This document shows, one piece after another, positions 54,079 through 63,755 of a DNA stretch of 64,000 nt. How positions within the stretch are numbered: the first letter of the stretch is position 1; each line of letters begins with the position of its first letter. A model generated the notes under the pieces. It was not told where the DNA came from. It searched no databases and saw only the letters and a program-made list of their open reading frames with translations. A program made the translations under genes and the position numbers. Source of the DNA: Pseudomonadota bacterium (GTDB lineage Bacteria > Pseudomonadota > Alphaproteobacteria > Rickettsiales > UBA6187); NCBI GenBank assembly GCA_027620075.1, contig JAQCEY010000005.1:80289-144288 (forward strand), written 5' to 3'.

Positions 54079-55137
54079 GTGAATGAAGATTCTCCGGTAA
54101 TTGAAAGCCAAAAAAAATCATCTGTTTTGGGCAAGCTGTCCCAATTATTCGCTGTGCTTGTTATTTTGGGTTTTATTACGGTCGGGTCTGCCTTTTTCTA
54201 TAGCGTACAATATTTTACCGGTAGCGGCTCTTTAAATGAAGAAAAGATAGTCGATATCCCCGAAGGAAGCTCCTTAAAGGCGATAGCCGCAAAGCTAGCT
54301 GATGAAAATGTAATCTCTTATCCCGAGATATTCACGACATGGATAAGGATAACCAAGCCTGAAAAAACAATGAAAGCAGGTCAATACCGCTTTGAGGCAA
54401 ATATTTCCCCTGAAGCTGTTTTTCATAAATTAGAGCAAGGTGATGTAATAAAATATAGCCTGACTATACCTGAGGGGCTTATGACCTCACAGATAATAAA
54501 GCTTATAAATGAAGCTCCCAACATGAGCGGTCAGATAACTTCCGATATAAAAGAAGGCGAACTGCTTCCCGAAACTTACGAATACACATACAACTATGAC
54601 CGGCAAAAATTAGTTGAGCGTATGAAGGCATCAATGCATAAAGCCTTAGACGAAGCATGGGAAAAACGTGCCGATAATTTACCTATAAAATCAAAAGAAG
54701 AAGCTCTTATCCTTGCCTCTATAATTGAAAAAGAAACAGGCGTTTCCTCAGAAAGGGAAAGGGTTGCCGGAGTTTTTATTAACCGTTTGAATAAGGGTAT
54801 GCGGCTACAGACAGACCCTACCGTTATTTATGCCATAACTGAAGGTGAGTATGTTTTGGAAAGACCCCTGTCACGTAAAGACCTGCAATCAGATTCACCT
54901 TATAATACATATGAAAATTTCGGGCTGCCCCCTACCCCTATTGCCAACCCCGGGAAAAAATCTATTGAAGCGGCTTTAAATCCGATGCAAACTGATGAAT
55001 ATTATTTTGTAGCCGACGGGACAGGCGGACATAAATTCTCCTCTACTTTAAAGGAGCATAATAAAGGCGTGCAAAAATGGCGAAAAATAAACAGCGAAAA
55101 TAAGGAAAAGAGCAAGCAACAGGAATTGAGTAATTAA
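54079..55137 (+). CDS. mltG: Endolytic murein transglycosylase MltG (YceG-like)
   Basis: A 352-residue inner-membrane protein. The start is GTG 54079 with a perfect GGAGG six bases upstream. One transmembrane helix (residues 22-44) leads to the LysM-like part (VDIPEGSSLKAIAAKLADE). The catalytic YceG domain has the active Glu in LILASIIEKETG and conserved FINRLNKGMRLQTDPTVIYA, YNTYENFGLPPTPIANPG and YYFVADGTGGHKFS. It cuts nascent glycan strands and so limits their length. It overlaps no gene, but the plsY start follows after one base. Confidence 0.95.
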   Translation: MNEDSPVIESQKKSSVLGKLSQLFAVLVILGFITVGSAFFYSVQYFTGSGSLNEEKIVDIPEGSSLKAIAAKLADENVISYPEIFTTWIRITKPEKTMKAGQYRFEANISPEAVFHKLEQGDVIKYSLTIPEGLMTSQIIKLINEAPNMSGQITSDIKEGELLPETYEYTYNYDRQKLVERMKASMHKALDEAWEKRADNLPIKSKEEALILASIIEKETGVSSERERVAGVFINRLNKGMRLQTDPTVIYAITEGEYVLERPLSRKDLQSDSPYNTYENFGLPPTPIANPGKKSIEAALNPMQTDEYYFVADGTGGHKFSSTLKEHNKGVQKWRKINSENKEKSKQQELSN

Positions 55138-55138
55138 T

Positions 55139-55741
55139 ATGGAAAACATTATATATACTGCACTTGTAATATGCTCTTATTTGGCAGGTTCGATACCTTT
55201 CGGTCTATTATTCACAAAAGCTGCCGGTTTAGGAGATATAAGGAACATAGGCTCAGGCAATATCGGTGCTACTAATGTAATGCGTACGGGTAATAAAAAA
55301 CTTGCACTTGCCACATTATTTTGCGATGCGGTAAAAGGCGTTATTGTAATAATAATTGCAAAACAAATAGATGCACCCGGAGAAATAGTTTCGTTATGCG
55401 GTTTGTTTGCAGTAGTAGGACACGTATTTCCGGTCTGGCTAAAGTTCAAGGGCGGTAAAGGGGTTGCGACCACCCTTGCCGTTTATCTGGCTTTATACCT
55501 ACCTTTGGGTATATTTGCCTGCATAGCATGGCTTGCAGCATTTTACATTTCACGCATGTCGTCATTTTCGTCAATATCTTCGATTATACTGGCAAATACC
55601 GTTTCAATCATATTGGGTGGTGACGGTCTGTTCTTTATTACACTGATAATAACGGTTATAGTCGTGTATAAGCACAAGGAAAATATCGAACGGATTATGA
55701 GCGGAAAAGAAAAAACTTTTACAAAAAGTACTGAAGCGTAA
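55139..55741 (+). CDS. plsY: Glycerol-3-phosphate acyltransferase PlsY
   Basis: A 200-residue inner-membrane protein with about five helices. The three conserved cytoplasmic motifs are GSGNIGATNVMRTGNK, the KFKGGKGVATTLA phosphate loop, and the late VVYKHKENIERIMSGKE. It acylates glycerol-3-phosphate with acyl-phosphate, starting phospholipid synthesis. The ATG is one base after the mltG stop, so translation is coupled. Confidence 0.95.
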   Translation: MENIIYTALVICSYLAGSIPFGLLFTKAAGLGDIRNIGSGNIGATNVMRTGNKKLALATLFCDAVKGVIVIIIAKQIDAPGEIVSLCGLFAVVGHVFPVWLKFKGGKGVATTLAVYLALYLPLGIFACIAWLAAFYISRMSSFSSISSIILANTVSIILGGDGLFFITLIITVIVVYKHKENIERIMSGKEKTFTKSTEA

Positions 55742-55745
55742 AAGA

Positions 55746-56384
55746 TTACTTACCCAACATATCATTCACAAAGTCGGATAGGCTATGTTGCCTTGTACGT
55801 TTCAGACGTTCGGCTTTTAATATATAAAGTATGTTAAGCAGACTTGTATCTATATTATCGTTAATAATAACATAGTCATATTCGTTCCAATGGCTTATCT
55901 CGTCACTGGCTCTTGCCATTCTGCGTTCGATCACATCGGCTGAGTCCTTGCCTCTTGTTATTAGCCTTCTTTTTAACTCATCCATAGATGGTGGCAGGAT
56001 AAATACACTAACAATATCATCACGTGCTTTTGATGTAAGCCGTCTTGTTCCCTGCCAGTCAATATCGAACAGAACATCTTTACCTTCGGATATGGAATCT
56101 TCAACTTTCTTTCTTGGAGTTCCGTAATAATTACCGAAAACTTCGGCATATTCATAAAAGAATTTCCTGTCTATTTTTTCCTCAAACTCTTTTTCATTAA
56201 TGAAAAAATAATCTTTTTCATGTACTTCATTATCCCGTGGCGGACGAGTAGTTGACGATATCGACATTACAAGGTTATTGTCATTTTGCATTAGAAGGCG
56301 TGATATGGTTGTCTTACCCGCTCCCGATGGAGAAGATAAAACAAACATAAAGCCTCTGCGATCTAATTTTTGTTCAATTGACAT
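55746..56384 (-). CDS. gmk: Guanylate kinase
   Basis: A 212-residue enzyme with the P-loop SSPSGAGKTT, the GMP-binding segment SSTTRPPRDNEVHEKDYFFI and HEY region FYEYAEVFGNYYGTP, DIDWQGTRRL, and the lid SMDELKRRLITRGKD. It phosphorylates GMP to GDP. It is convergent with plsY (5 bp apart) and divergent from the SDR gene. Confidence 0.95.
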   Translation of the reverse strand: MSIEQKLDRRGFMFVLSSPSGAGKTTISRLLMQNDNNLVMSISSTTRPPRDNEVHEKDYFFINEKEFEEKIDRKFFYEYAEVFGNYYGTPRKKVEDSISEGKDVLFDIDWQGTRRLTSKARDDIVSVFILPPSMDELKRRLITRGKDSADVIERRMARASDEISHWNEYDYVIINDNIDTSLLNILYILKAERLKRTRQHSLSDFVNDMLGK

Positions 56385-56461
56385 ATAAAAATCCTATCCA
56401 AAACTATTTTGATAACATAGTATCTATAATTATTTAATAAAGAGTTAAACAAAATAATAAA

Positions 56462-57238
56462 ATGTCCCGATTACCAAATAAAATTCTTATAACCGGAGCG
56501 TCAAGCGGCATAGGTGCCGAGCTTGCAAAGCAATATGCCGCCGAAGGTATAAACCTTTACCTGACTGCACGCAATGAAAAACGCCTCAAAGAGGTAAAAA
56601 AGGTATGCACCGCGAAAAAGGCAAAAGTCCATATAAAAATACTGGATATAAAGGATAAAGCGGAATTGACAAACTGGATAAGCTCAATTGATGAACTTGA
56701 CCTTGTCATAGCCAACGCAGGAATATCAGCAGGAACAGGCGGAGGTGGCGAGAGTGTTGAACAGGTTGAGAACATATTTAGCACAAATATTGACGGCGTT
56801 ATACACACTATCCACCCTGCAATTGATATTATGAGAAAGCAAAAACGCGGACAGATAGCTATAATATCATCGCTTGCAGGCTATAGAGGCTTGCCAAGTT
56901 CGCCTGCATATTCGGCAAGCAAGGCGGCCGTAAGAGTTTATGGCGAGGCATTAAGAGGAACATTGCAAAAAGAAGGTATAAAATTATCGGTTATAACACC
57001 AGGATATATAAAAACCCCGATGACCGATGTAAATGATTTTCCCATGCCGTTTTTAATGGACGTAGACAAAGCCGCCTCAATTATAATAAAAAAGCTTAAA
57101 AAGAATCCTGCAAGGATAGCCTTCCCTTTTCCGCTGTATTTTATAATATGGCTGGTAAGCTGCTTGCCGCCTGTTATTACAGACCCTATCTTTGCAAGAT
57201 TGCCGGAGAAGCCTAGCCAAAAACCATCATGCGATTAG
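56462..57238 (+). CDS. Short-chain dehydrogenase/reductase
   Basis: A 258-residue SDR. Cofactor motif TGASSGIGAELAKQYA, NAG in VIANAGISAG, catalytic Ser in AIISSLAGYRG and Y-x-x-x-K in YSASKAAVRVYGEALRG. The C-terminal end is hydrophobic (LYFIIWLVSCLPPVI), which suggests a membrane-facing substrate such as a lipid or polyprenyl intermediate. The exact substrate is not predictable. Confidence 0.9.
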   Translation: MSRLPNKILITGASSGIGAELAKQYAAEGINLYLTARNEKRLKEVKKVCTAKKAKVHIKILDIKDKAELTNWISSIDELDLVIANAGISAGTGGGGESVEQVENIFSTNIDGVIHTIHPAIDIMRKQKRGQIAIISSLAGYRGLPSSPAYSASKAAVRVYGEALRGTLQKEGIKLSVITPGYIKTPMTDVNDFPMPFLMDVDKAASIIIKKLKKNPARIAFPFPLYFIIWLVSCLPPVITDPIFARLPEKPSQKPSCD

Positions 57239-57341
57239 CTAATAATTTTTTAATAAATTATATACTTACTCCGCACTTAATTGTATTATATATATATTAC
57301 CATACGACTATAACAAAAAATTATTGTAATACGATTAACTC

Positions 57342-58553
57342 ATGAATGATTATTATTTGGTCATTGCACCACCTAAATCAACCTCAACAGCATTTACAAG
57401 ATCACTTGCAACTAATACCGGTTTAACGGCTATACACGAGCCTTTCATGCCGGATCAGGAAATTTCCTCCCCCGAGGACTTAGAAAGAATTACAAAAAAC
57501 AGGCGTAATAGAGGATAGAATAAATTTATTTTGAAGCTGATGGACTCAATATCAGACAACGATATTCCAGAAGACAATCTTGTCGCACAAAACAAAGATG
57601 ACATAATAGAATATTATAATGGTGACATAGAAGAACAGATAGAAAAAACACAAAATCCGATTATATTTATTGATATTCCGCCTGAGGAGTTATTCCTAAA
57701 ATTATTAAAGTCACGTACCGAATCAATATCCCCTACAGATTGGCAAACAAAGAAAGACGCTATAAAAGAAGAAATATCAGAGAAAAGTAGAGAGTCGACA
57801 AAAGAAACTAAAGATCATATCTCCAGAATAAAAGAACTAAAGGATTTTGCACAAAGCAATAATAAACAAGTCGTATCAATTTCCAGCGATATAATACGTA
57901 CAGATCCCGAATCTGCTATTAGAAAAACTCTGGAAGCTTGGGGAAAAGCCAAAAAAGAAACACCCGTTTCAACCCAAATGTTACCTGTGACAGAAGAATT
58001 TAGCAATCTTAGAAAAGCCGGTGATGCCGTATATTACCTTGGTGAAGATGCATGGGTTTCAAATGAAGATAAAAAGCGAACAAAGCTGGAAAAAAGACCT
58101 AAATTTGAAGTAAAAGAAGAAACCAAAAGGTCAGTTGACACGATATTTAGCAATTCCGGTTTTTTTGAAGAAGGTTACGCCCAATTATTAGATAAAGAAG
58201 AAAATAATTTATTTGGCTTCAAAAGAGGGGAATATATTGATAACGAACTATTCAAGATACGTAATTTTATTGGAAGAGGCGGTAAAATAGGGGATATGAA
58301 TCCGATAGAGATACAGGAACATATACTTAAAGGGGAAGGGTTCAAAGAATATTTAGAAGAAACGATACAAAAAAGTATTTCTGCTTTAGATTCCTCAGAT
58401 GCAAAAGAAAAAGTTCAAAAACGAGTTGCAGATTCAGATAACGACCCGCAACGAAACGTTAAATCAAAGCCGTCCGATTCGGAGAGAAAAACTGCAATTA
58501 ATCCGGCAAGAATCCTTGAAAGAACAAATCAAGCTAAAAATACCGTACGGTAG
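57342..58553 (+). pseudogene. Sulfotransferase-like protein interrupted by an in-frame TAG
   Basis: A single reading frame runs from ATG 57342 to 58553 with one TAG at 57516-57518 (codon 59). Before the stop lies a sulfotransferase-like phosphosulfate-binding start (VIAPPKSTSTAFTRSLATNTGLTAIHEPF). After it come a helical body (IIFIDIPPEELFLKLLKSRTESI, NNKQVVSISSDII) and a charged, probably disordered C-terminal region. Total length would be about 402 residues without the stop. A downstream TTG/ATG restart (57531 or 57540) would lack the cofactor site. It is either a nonsense-inactivated gene or read-through. The tail resembles those of secreted effectors, which is only an inference. Confidence 0.6.
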
Positions 58554-58646
58554 TTTTAAATACCACAACAAAAACCTCTATTATATTGATACCGGCTTTT
58601 ATTACTTGTATTATTAGATTTTTTACAAATCAAATAATACAAACCC

Positions 58647-60032
58647 ATGAAAAGCAAAAACGCCCCCCAAACACACAACTTCAACCCGCAAATACTCCGA
58701 GCTTATGATATAAGAGGAATAGTAGGAGATACCCTGACGGAACAGGACGCTTATTTTATCGGAAAATCGTTCGGGACTTTATTATCACAATCTGAAGGAA
58801 ATAAAAAAATATGCGTTGGTTTTGACGGCAGGCACAGCTCACCCGTGCTTGAAGAAAAGCTTGTAAAAGGATTACTGGAGACCGGTGCAGAAGTTATACG
58901 TATAGGGCTGGGTCCTACCCCTATGCTGTATTTTTCCGTTCAGCATTTGAAGGCTAATGGCGGTATAATGATAACAGGCTCTCATAATCCGCCTACCCAT
59001 AACGGCTTTAAAATGATGAAAAGCAAGCTTCCGGTTTATGGTGATGAGATTCAGGAGTTAGGGCAGATAGCATCATCGGGGCGTTTTGCGACAGGCAACG
59101 GAGTTGTAACCTTCGAAGATGTGCATGATGATTATATCGAACATCTTTTCAGTAAATATATAAAATCCGACCTTAAAGTAGCATGGGACGCAGGCAATGG
59201 GGCGGCAGGCGATATAATGAAGTCACTTACCGATAAATTAAGCGGCAAACATATATTATTGAACGAGAAGATAGACGGAAATTTCCCTTCCCACCACCCC
59301 GACCCGTCGGTTAAAAAAAATATGGAACAGCTAATTGATGCAGTCATATCAAATAAATGCGATATCGGCATTGCCTTTGACGGGGACGGAGACCGTATAG
59401 GTGTAATAGATAATAAGGGCAATATGCTCTATGGCGACCAGTTAATGTCTTTATATGCAGAAGATGTCTTAAAGCATAATGCAGGTGCTAAAATAGTAGC
59501 TGACGTAAAAACCAGTCAGGTATTATACGACCTGATAGCACAAAAAGGCGGCGTACCTATAATGTGGAAAACGGGACATTCCTTGATAAAAACCAAAATG
59601 GCTGAAGAAAAAGCTATATTGGGCGGTGAGATGAGCGGACATATATTCTTTGCCGATAATTTCGGTTTTGATGATGCTTTATATGCGGCTGTAAAACTTT
59701 TAAATATAGTAGCAAAACTTGATTGTAGCCTAAGTGAAAAAATAGACCTGCTTCCCAAAACGTTCAACACTCCCGAAATACGTGTTTATGTTGATGAAAA
59801 AAACAAGTTCCCAATAGTAGACGAGATAAAGCAAGAGGTTAAAAAATCCAGTGCAAAAGTCAATGACGTTGACGGCATAAGGACATTAACAAAAGACGGC
59901 TGGTGGCTACTGCGTGCGTCCAACACCGAAGCAGCACTGGTCATAAGATGCGAATCCGATAGCGAGCAAGGACTAGAAAGATTGAAGGAAAGTATATTCG
60001 GTATGTTGCAAAAAAAAGGGATAACGGTTTAA
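58647..60032 (+). CDS. Phosphomannomutase/phosphoglucomutase
   Basis: A 461-residue alpha-D-phosphohexomutase. The active-site phosphoserine is in GGIMITGSHNPPTHNGFKMM (about residue 111), the magnesium loop is FDGDGDRIGVID, the sugar-specificity loop is GGEMSGHIFF and the phosphate-binding end is LLRASNTEAALVIRCES. It interconverts hexose-1- and 6-phosphates. GDP-mannose or UDP-glucose for the surface polysaccharide locus would depend on it. Confidence 0.93.
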   Translation: MKSKNAPQTHNFNPQILRAYDIRGIVGDTLTEQDAYFIGKSFGTLLSQSEGNKKICVGFDGRHSSPVLEEKLVKGLLETGAEVIRIGLGPTPMLYFSVQHLKANGGIMITGSHNPPTHNGFKMMKSKLPVYGDEIQELGQIASSGRFATGNGVVTFEDVHDDYIEHLFSKYIKSDLKVAWDAGNGAAGDIMKSLTDKLSGKHILLNEKIDGNFPSHHPDPSVKKNMEQLIDAVISNKCDIGIAFDGDGDRIGVIDNKGNMLYGDQLMSLYAEDVLKHNAGAKIVADVKTSQVLYDLIAQKGGVPIMWKTGHSLIKTKMAEEKAILGGEMSGHIFFADNFGFDDALYAAVKLLNIVAKLDCSLSEKIDLLPKTFNTPEIRVYVDEKNKFPIVDEIKQEVKKSSAKVNDVDGIRTLTKDGWWLLRASNTEAALVIRCESDSEQGLERLKESIFGMLQKKGITV

Positions 60033-60342
60033 GATAATGTGGGAAGGGGTGTTTGCCCCCTTCGAACCGAGGTGAGATTAACAAAATATTACTTTTTAGG
60101 CAATAATATTTATATTTTTAACAGTAGGTTTTTAGAATGAATACATGCATGTTTACAAATCCCATCTAAGCAACAATTAACAATAAGGCAATAAAATAAA
60201 AGTCTTAGTTAAAATATGTTTTTGCGGTCACTTGTCATTTACTTCCCTTTCTTATCTTCAATTGCTACACCAGTGATCCATGTGGCAAATGTCAAAAACT
60301 CCGAAAAAGTAGCCACCAAATTATTTCTTACTATCGCCAAAA
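60033..60342. other. Intergenic region after the phosphohexomutase gene
   Basis: Near 60044-60065 a stem GAAGGGG/CCCCTTC could act as terminator of the phosphohexomutase gene, but it lacks a T run. On the minus strand at about 60229-60335 a 36-codon frame without an ATG reads hydrophobically (FLTFATWITGVAIEDKKGK). No gene is claimed; the rest appears unremarkable. Confidence 0.4.
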
Positions 60343-60515
60343 CTAAATTTTAAAAAGACTTTGAACTTTGCTTGTAGGGTAATAATATACGTTTCTACCA
60401 TTTTGTATTTTTCGTAACAAATCCTGATTAATAAGTTTCTTCAAATCAGTTGAAGCTGTAACCTTTCCAATTTCATTCATTTTGCAATGTTCAGAAAGTG
60501 AGGTAAAGTGCTGCT
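60343..60515 (-). pseudogene. C-terminal remnant of a Fic-type protein (winged helix part)
   Basis: The minus strand encodes HFTSLSEHCKMNEIGKVTASTDLKKLINQDLLRKIQNGRNVYYYP, followed by a few residues to the stop at 60343. This matches the winged-helix end typical of Fic/DOC AMP-transferases (KxTASRDLxxLxxxGxL...GRxxYY). The IS21 end at 60516 replaces everything upstream. An in-frame ATG (MRVDK) is contributed by the transposon end. The catalytic Fic domain is absent, so the fragment is non-functional as a toxin or AMPylator. Confidence 0.5.
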
Positions 60516-60697
60516 TGTCAACCCGCATTTAAAACTGACCCACTTTATGCGTCCAAATTTGACCCACCTGTAGCGTTGGTTTGGGGGGGTTATATTTGTT
60601 ACATATTGGATTACTGAGTTTGGATAAAAAAGGGTTGGTGAGCCGGACCTCCTGGTATCCGGCGCGAGCCAACCCTTTTTCTTCTGTGGACTATCGT

Positions 60698-61498
60698 TTA
60701 TTTACGTTTTTTCATGCGATAGCTGTCGTTACCGGTTTCGATGATGTCGCAGTTGTGACAGACCCTGTCGAGCAGAGCTGTGGTCATTTTTTTGTCAATA
60801 AACACTGTTCCCCACTCGCCGAATGTTAGGTTTGAAGTAATTATCAGCGAGGTTTTCCGGTGTATTTTTGACAGCAGGTGGAAGATAAGTTGGCCGCTAT
60901 TTTTAGCCGGTGGCAGGTACCCAAGTTCATCGAGCACAAGTATATCTATTTTTTCCATCTGCTTTGCCAGCTTGCCGGATTGTCCTTCCAGTTTTTCTCG
61001 CTCAAGCCGGTTGGCAAGGTCGACAAGGTTGAAGAACCGCACTTTGCAGCCATTTCTGGCGGCTTTTGATGAGATTGCGACGGCCAAGTGGCTTTTGCCT
61101 GTGCCCGGACCTCCAACCATAATAATATTGCGGGAGGTTCTAACAAACTCACCGGTATACAGATGCATAACCTGCTCGGAGTTTATCGGCGTATCGCTAA
61201 AAACAAAGTCATTCAGGTCTTTGTTTTCAGGGAATCCGGCGGCTTTCATCCTGATCCGGATTGATTTGAGTTTCCTGCTTTTTATCTCGGATTTGAGTAG
61301 TTCATGCAAGGTAACAGCTATGGTGCTTTTGCGTTTTACAGCATCTGATATAACTTCATCATAGGCCTCGATCATACCAAAGAGCCGCATGGACTTCATA
61401 GATTTAAAAATGTCATCTCTTGTACTTTGATTTGTTAAATATCCCCTTTCGCTATCGCTCAAATGGGATGCCGCTTCGCGGGCTAATGGCTTATTCAT
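60698..61498 (-). CDS. istB: IS21 transposition helper ATPase IstB
   Basis: A 266-residue AAA+ ATPase of the DnaC/IstB group. Walker [16 protein letters not shown], Walker [13 protein letters not shown], sensor [12 protein letters not shown] and a C-terminal [17 protein letters not shown] common to IstB. It forms clamps on target DNA and stimulates IstA. Its ATG overlaps the istA stop in an ATGA, so its synthesis depends on istA translation. Confidence 0.95.
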   Translation of the reverse strand: MNKPLAREAASHLSDSERGYLTNQSTRDDIFKSMKSMRLFGMIEAYDEVISDAVKRKSTIAVTLHELLKSEIKSRKLKSIRIRMKAAGFPENKDLNDFVFSDTPINSEQVMHLYTGEFVRTSRNIIMVGGPGTGKSHLAVAISSKAARNGCKVRFFNLVDLANRLEREKLEGQSGKLAKQMEKIDILVLDELGYLPPAKNSGQLIFHLLSKIHRKTSLIITSNLTFGEWGTVFIDKKMTTALLDRVCHNCDIIETGNDSYRMKKRK

Positions 61499-62985
61499 GC
61501 CCGTGCTCCCGATAATAAAAAGTTATAGGCATTGCAATCAGCTATAGGAGCATGTTTTAGAGGCAGATAAATAATATCTGCATCCGATACTTCCTCTCCG
61601 GCATCACCCTGCCTTAGCAATATGTTGAGTATTACATCCTTACTGATTGCTTTGGCTTTTAAGGCCTCGGCGCAGGCTAACGTGACAGATTCCATTGATT
61701 CTATCGGAATATACGATAATATATGGGCGAAGTCTCTTGCCCCACTTGGCTGTTGTTCAAGGTGTTTCCGGACCTCGTTCAACTCATCAGGCAGGGTCAT
61801 CTCCGCAAATGGTGCGCCATTACGTAATGCTCCCGGCTTGCAGGCAAGTAGCGGGAGGTAGTGCAGCGGATCATAATAAGTTTGCCCTTTAGTAAATTTA
61901 CGTTCATGTCTGCCAACGATCTTACCCTCATGGATAAACACCACTTTATCGGCGTATGCCTTGCATTGGACGATCTTTCCGGCGCATGAGCAATGAACGC
62001 TGTAGATGTTTCGGTCAAAGCGAGCAAGGCAGGTTGTCGATACTTTAACATCTGTCTCCTTGCAGCCATCGAAGGTGAGCGGCACTTTAACAAAGCAATG
62101 TTGCTCTTCTGCAAAAACTTCATCCGGAGTCTTGTTTTTATACTCAGGATGTTTATGCGTGGCATTATAGTGATTCAGTCTGCTTGCGAGGACATCATTG
62201 AGTTCCTGTAGGCTATCACCACTTGGCATTGGTGTAAAAAACTGCTGACGGTCAATCTGCACCTGACGCTCGACACGGCCTTTCTCGTTGCCACTGGCAG
62301 GAGTACAGGCGGTCGGTTCAACGCGATAATGGGCGCAGAGCCTTGCAAAGTTTGGGTTCCATTTGCACTCCTTGCCGCATAAAACCTTTGATACGGCAGT
62401 CTTCATGTTGTCATAAATGCCACGTGCCGGTGTGCCACCAAAAAAGGAAAAGGCCCGGATATGCGCATCAAACACCATCTCCTGCGTTTCATTGGGGTAG
62501 ATATAGCTGAACTTTTTACGTGAATAACATAAAACAAAATGCGCAACCTTTACCGTGACAAGTTCATTATCCGGCAAGACTTTATCCGTGCTCCAGTCAA
62601 ACCGGTACGCCTCGCCAAGACCAAAAGACAGAGGCACACAGGTGCTAGGCGGCAAAGGCTGATCCTGCTTCTTCCATTTGGCGGCATAACGGCAAACAGC
62701 AGATTCAGAACCGCTATAGCCAAGTGTTTGCAGCTCTTCAAACAACTGACGTATTGTTCGCTTAGGCCTTGCAGTTTTATTATCTCGAAGAAGCTTCTCT
62801 AACGACTCAAGATGTTCGCCAAGCGCAGGATATGGCCGGCTTGTGCGAGCATAAGACATGGTTTGAGAACCATCCTTGCGGATGATATCCCGCACCGTAT
62901 TACGCGACAGCTGCATATCGCGACTGATCGCCCTGATACCATCACCACTGCGGTGACGGTTCAGTATTTTTAACTTAGTTTCCAT
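61495..62985 (-). CDS. istA: IS21 transposase IstA
   Basis: About 496 residues from ATG 62985; GGAG lies upstream and two earlier possible starts are less well spaced. The N-terminal HTH ([25 protein letters not shown]) binds the ends. The DDE integrase domain holds Asp in YRFDWSTDK, a second acidic strand ([14 protein letters not shown]) and the Glu in [12 protein letters not shown]-terminal beta barrel part follows. It catalyses transposition with IstB. The sequence is full length, with no frameshift. Confidence 0.95.
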   Translation of the reverse strand: METKLKILNRHRSGDGIRAISRDMQLSRNTVRDIIRKDGSQTMSYARTSRPYPALGEHLESLEKLLRDNKTARPKRTIRQLFEELQTLGYSGSESAVCRYAAKWKKQDQPLPPSTCVPLSFGLGEAYRFDWSTDKVLPDNELVTVKVAHFVLCYSRKKFSYIYPNETQEMVFDAHIRAFSFFGGTPARGIYDNMKTAVSKVLCGKECKWNPNFARLCAHYRVEPTACTPASGNEKGRVERQVQIDRQQFFTPMPSGDSLQELNDVLASRLNHYNATHKHPEYKNKTPDEVFAEEQHCFVKVPLTFDGCKETDVKVSTTCLARFDRNIYSVHCSCAGKIVQCKAYADKVVFIHEGKIVGRHERKFTKGQTYYDPLHYLPLLACKPGALRNGAPFAEMTLPDELNEVRKHLEQQPSGARDFAHILSYIPIESMESVTLACAEALKAKAISKDVILNILLRQGDAGEEVSDADIIYLPLKHAPIADCNAYNFLLSGARA

Positions 62986-63147
62986 TATTAACATCTCCAA
63001 ATTATTACTCCTGTTATCGGTTAAAATAACAACAGTATAGGTTGATAATAATGGATCAACTACATAACAAAAAACCCACCATAAGGTGGGTCAGTTTTGA
63101 ACGCAGATTAACCCATCAAGTGGGTCATTATTGCATGCGGGTTAACA

Positions 63148-63450
63148 ATCAGTCCAGAAGCTGGGGAAACACTACTGATTAAGGATGTGCTGCTGGCTGA
63201 ACAGGCTGTATGCCGCCTGATTAAAGTACCACTTACTGATGGTCAATTTGACGCTCTTGCCTCTTTTACCTTCAACCTTAGTAGCGGAGCACTTCAACGC
63301 TCCACCCTCCGCCGTAAAGTAAACCGTGAGGAACATGATGAAGCGCCAGAGCAATTCATGCGCTGAGTATGGGCTGATGGTAGGAAGCTGAAAGGGTTGG
63401 TTCTGCGGAGGGAGACTGAGGTAATTATTTACCTCAGTAATTCAAAATGA
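63148..63450 (+). pseudogene. Phage endolysin (GH24 lysozyme) remnant
   Basis: The frame begins at the IS21 end and reads as the C-terminal two thirds of a lambdoid-type muramidase: LLIKDVLLAEQAVCRLIKVPLTDGQFDALASFTFNLSSGALQRSTLRRKVNR. A TGA then interrupts EQFMR at 63364-63366, exactly where phage lysozymes have Trp. The same frame continues VWADGRKLKGLVLRRETE to the stop at 63448-63450. The N-terminal catalytic Glu region is missing. It is a trace of a lost prophage, disrupted by the insertion sequence and by a nonsense mutation. Confidence 0.85.
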
Positions 63451-63461
63451 AGTTTTAGTAT

Positions 63462-63737
63462 TTATATTTTTTTACAATCTTTATTAAATTTAGTAGTCAT
63501 TTTTTTAACAAGCATCAGTTTGTTTAACAGCTCCTGGGTTAAGCTTTCAAAATACTCAATGTCTATCTGTTTACCGCATTGTTTCAATGAATATAGCCTT
63601 TTTATTTCAATTTCTAAGGCCCTAATTTCATTTTTAGAAATTAACAGATCGCCGCAAAACTTAGTATAATCATCAGGCTCATAATTCTCCACTATTTGTA
63701 CAGAAGGAGCTTTCTTAAATTTAATAACATATGCCAT
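63462..63737 (-). CDS. Small helical protein of the che operon, unknown
   Basis: A 91-residue ORF 18 bp downstream of cheW on the same strand, so probably co-transcribed. The sequence is a short beta part (VIKFKKAPSVQIVEN) followed by two long charged helices (ISKNEIRALEIEIKRLYSL; YFESLTQELLNKLMLVKKMTTKF). No domain recognised. The context suggests a chemotaxis accessory protein. Confidence 0.5.
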   Translation of the reverse strand: MAYVIKFKKAPSVQIVENYEPDDYTKFCGDLLISKNEIRALEIEIKRLYSLKQCGKQIDIEYFESLTQELLNKLMLVKKMTTKFNKDCKKI

Positions 63738-63755
63738 TAATATGTACCCTGTAAC

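Larger units (their letters stand above)
60516..63147 (-). mobile_element. IS21-family insertion sequence
   Basis: About 2.6 kb with istA and istB in the usual overlapping order. The left end begins TGTCAACCCGCAT at 60516. The right end is the complement TGTTAACCCGCAT at 63147. Behind both ends lie multiple subterminal repeats containing GACCCACTT and GACCCACC, the expected transposase-binding sites. No target duplication is evident: left flank GTGCTGCT, right flank ATCAGTCC. The element appears intact and therefore potentially active. Confidence 0.9.

Noticed and set aside
60780-61364. 194-codon plus-strand frame inside the IS
   Set aside because: It is the antisense of istB with no family features.
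63364-63366. TGA read as tryptophan (alternative genetic code)
   Set aside because: TGA is used as a normal stop elsewhere, for example in rlmB and istA, and the lysozyme is already truncated by the IS.
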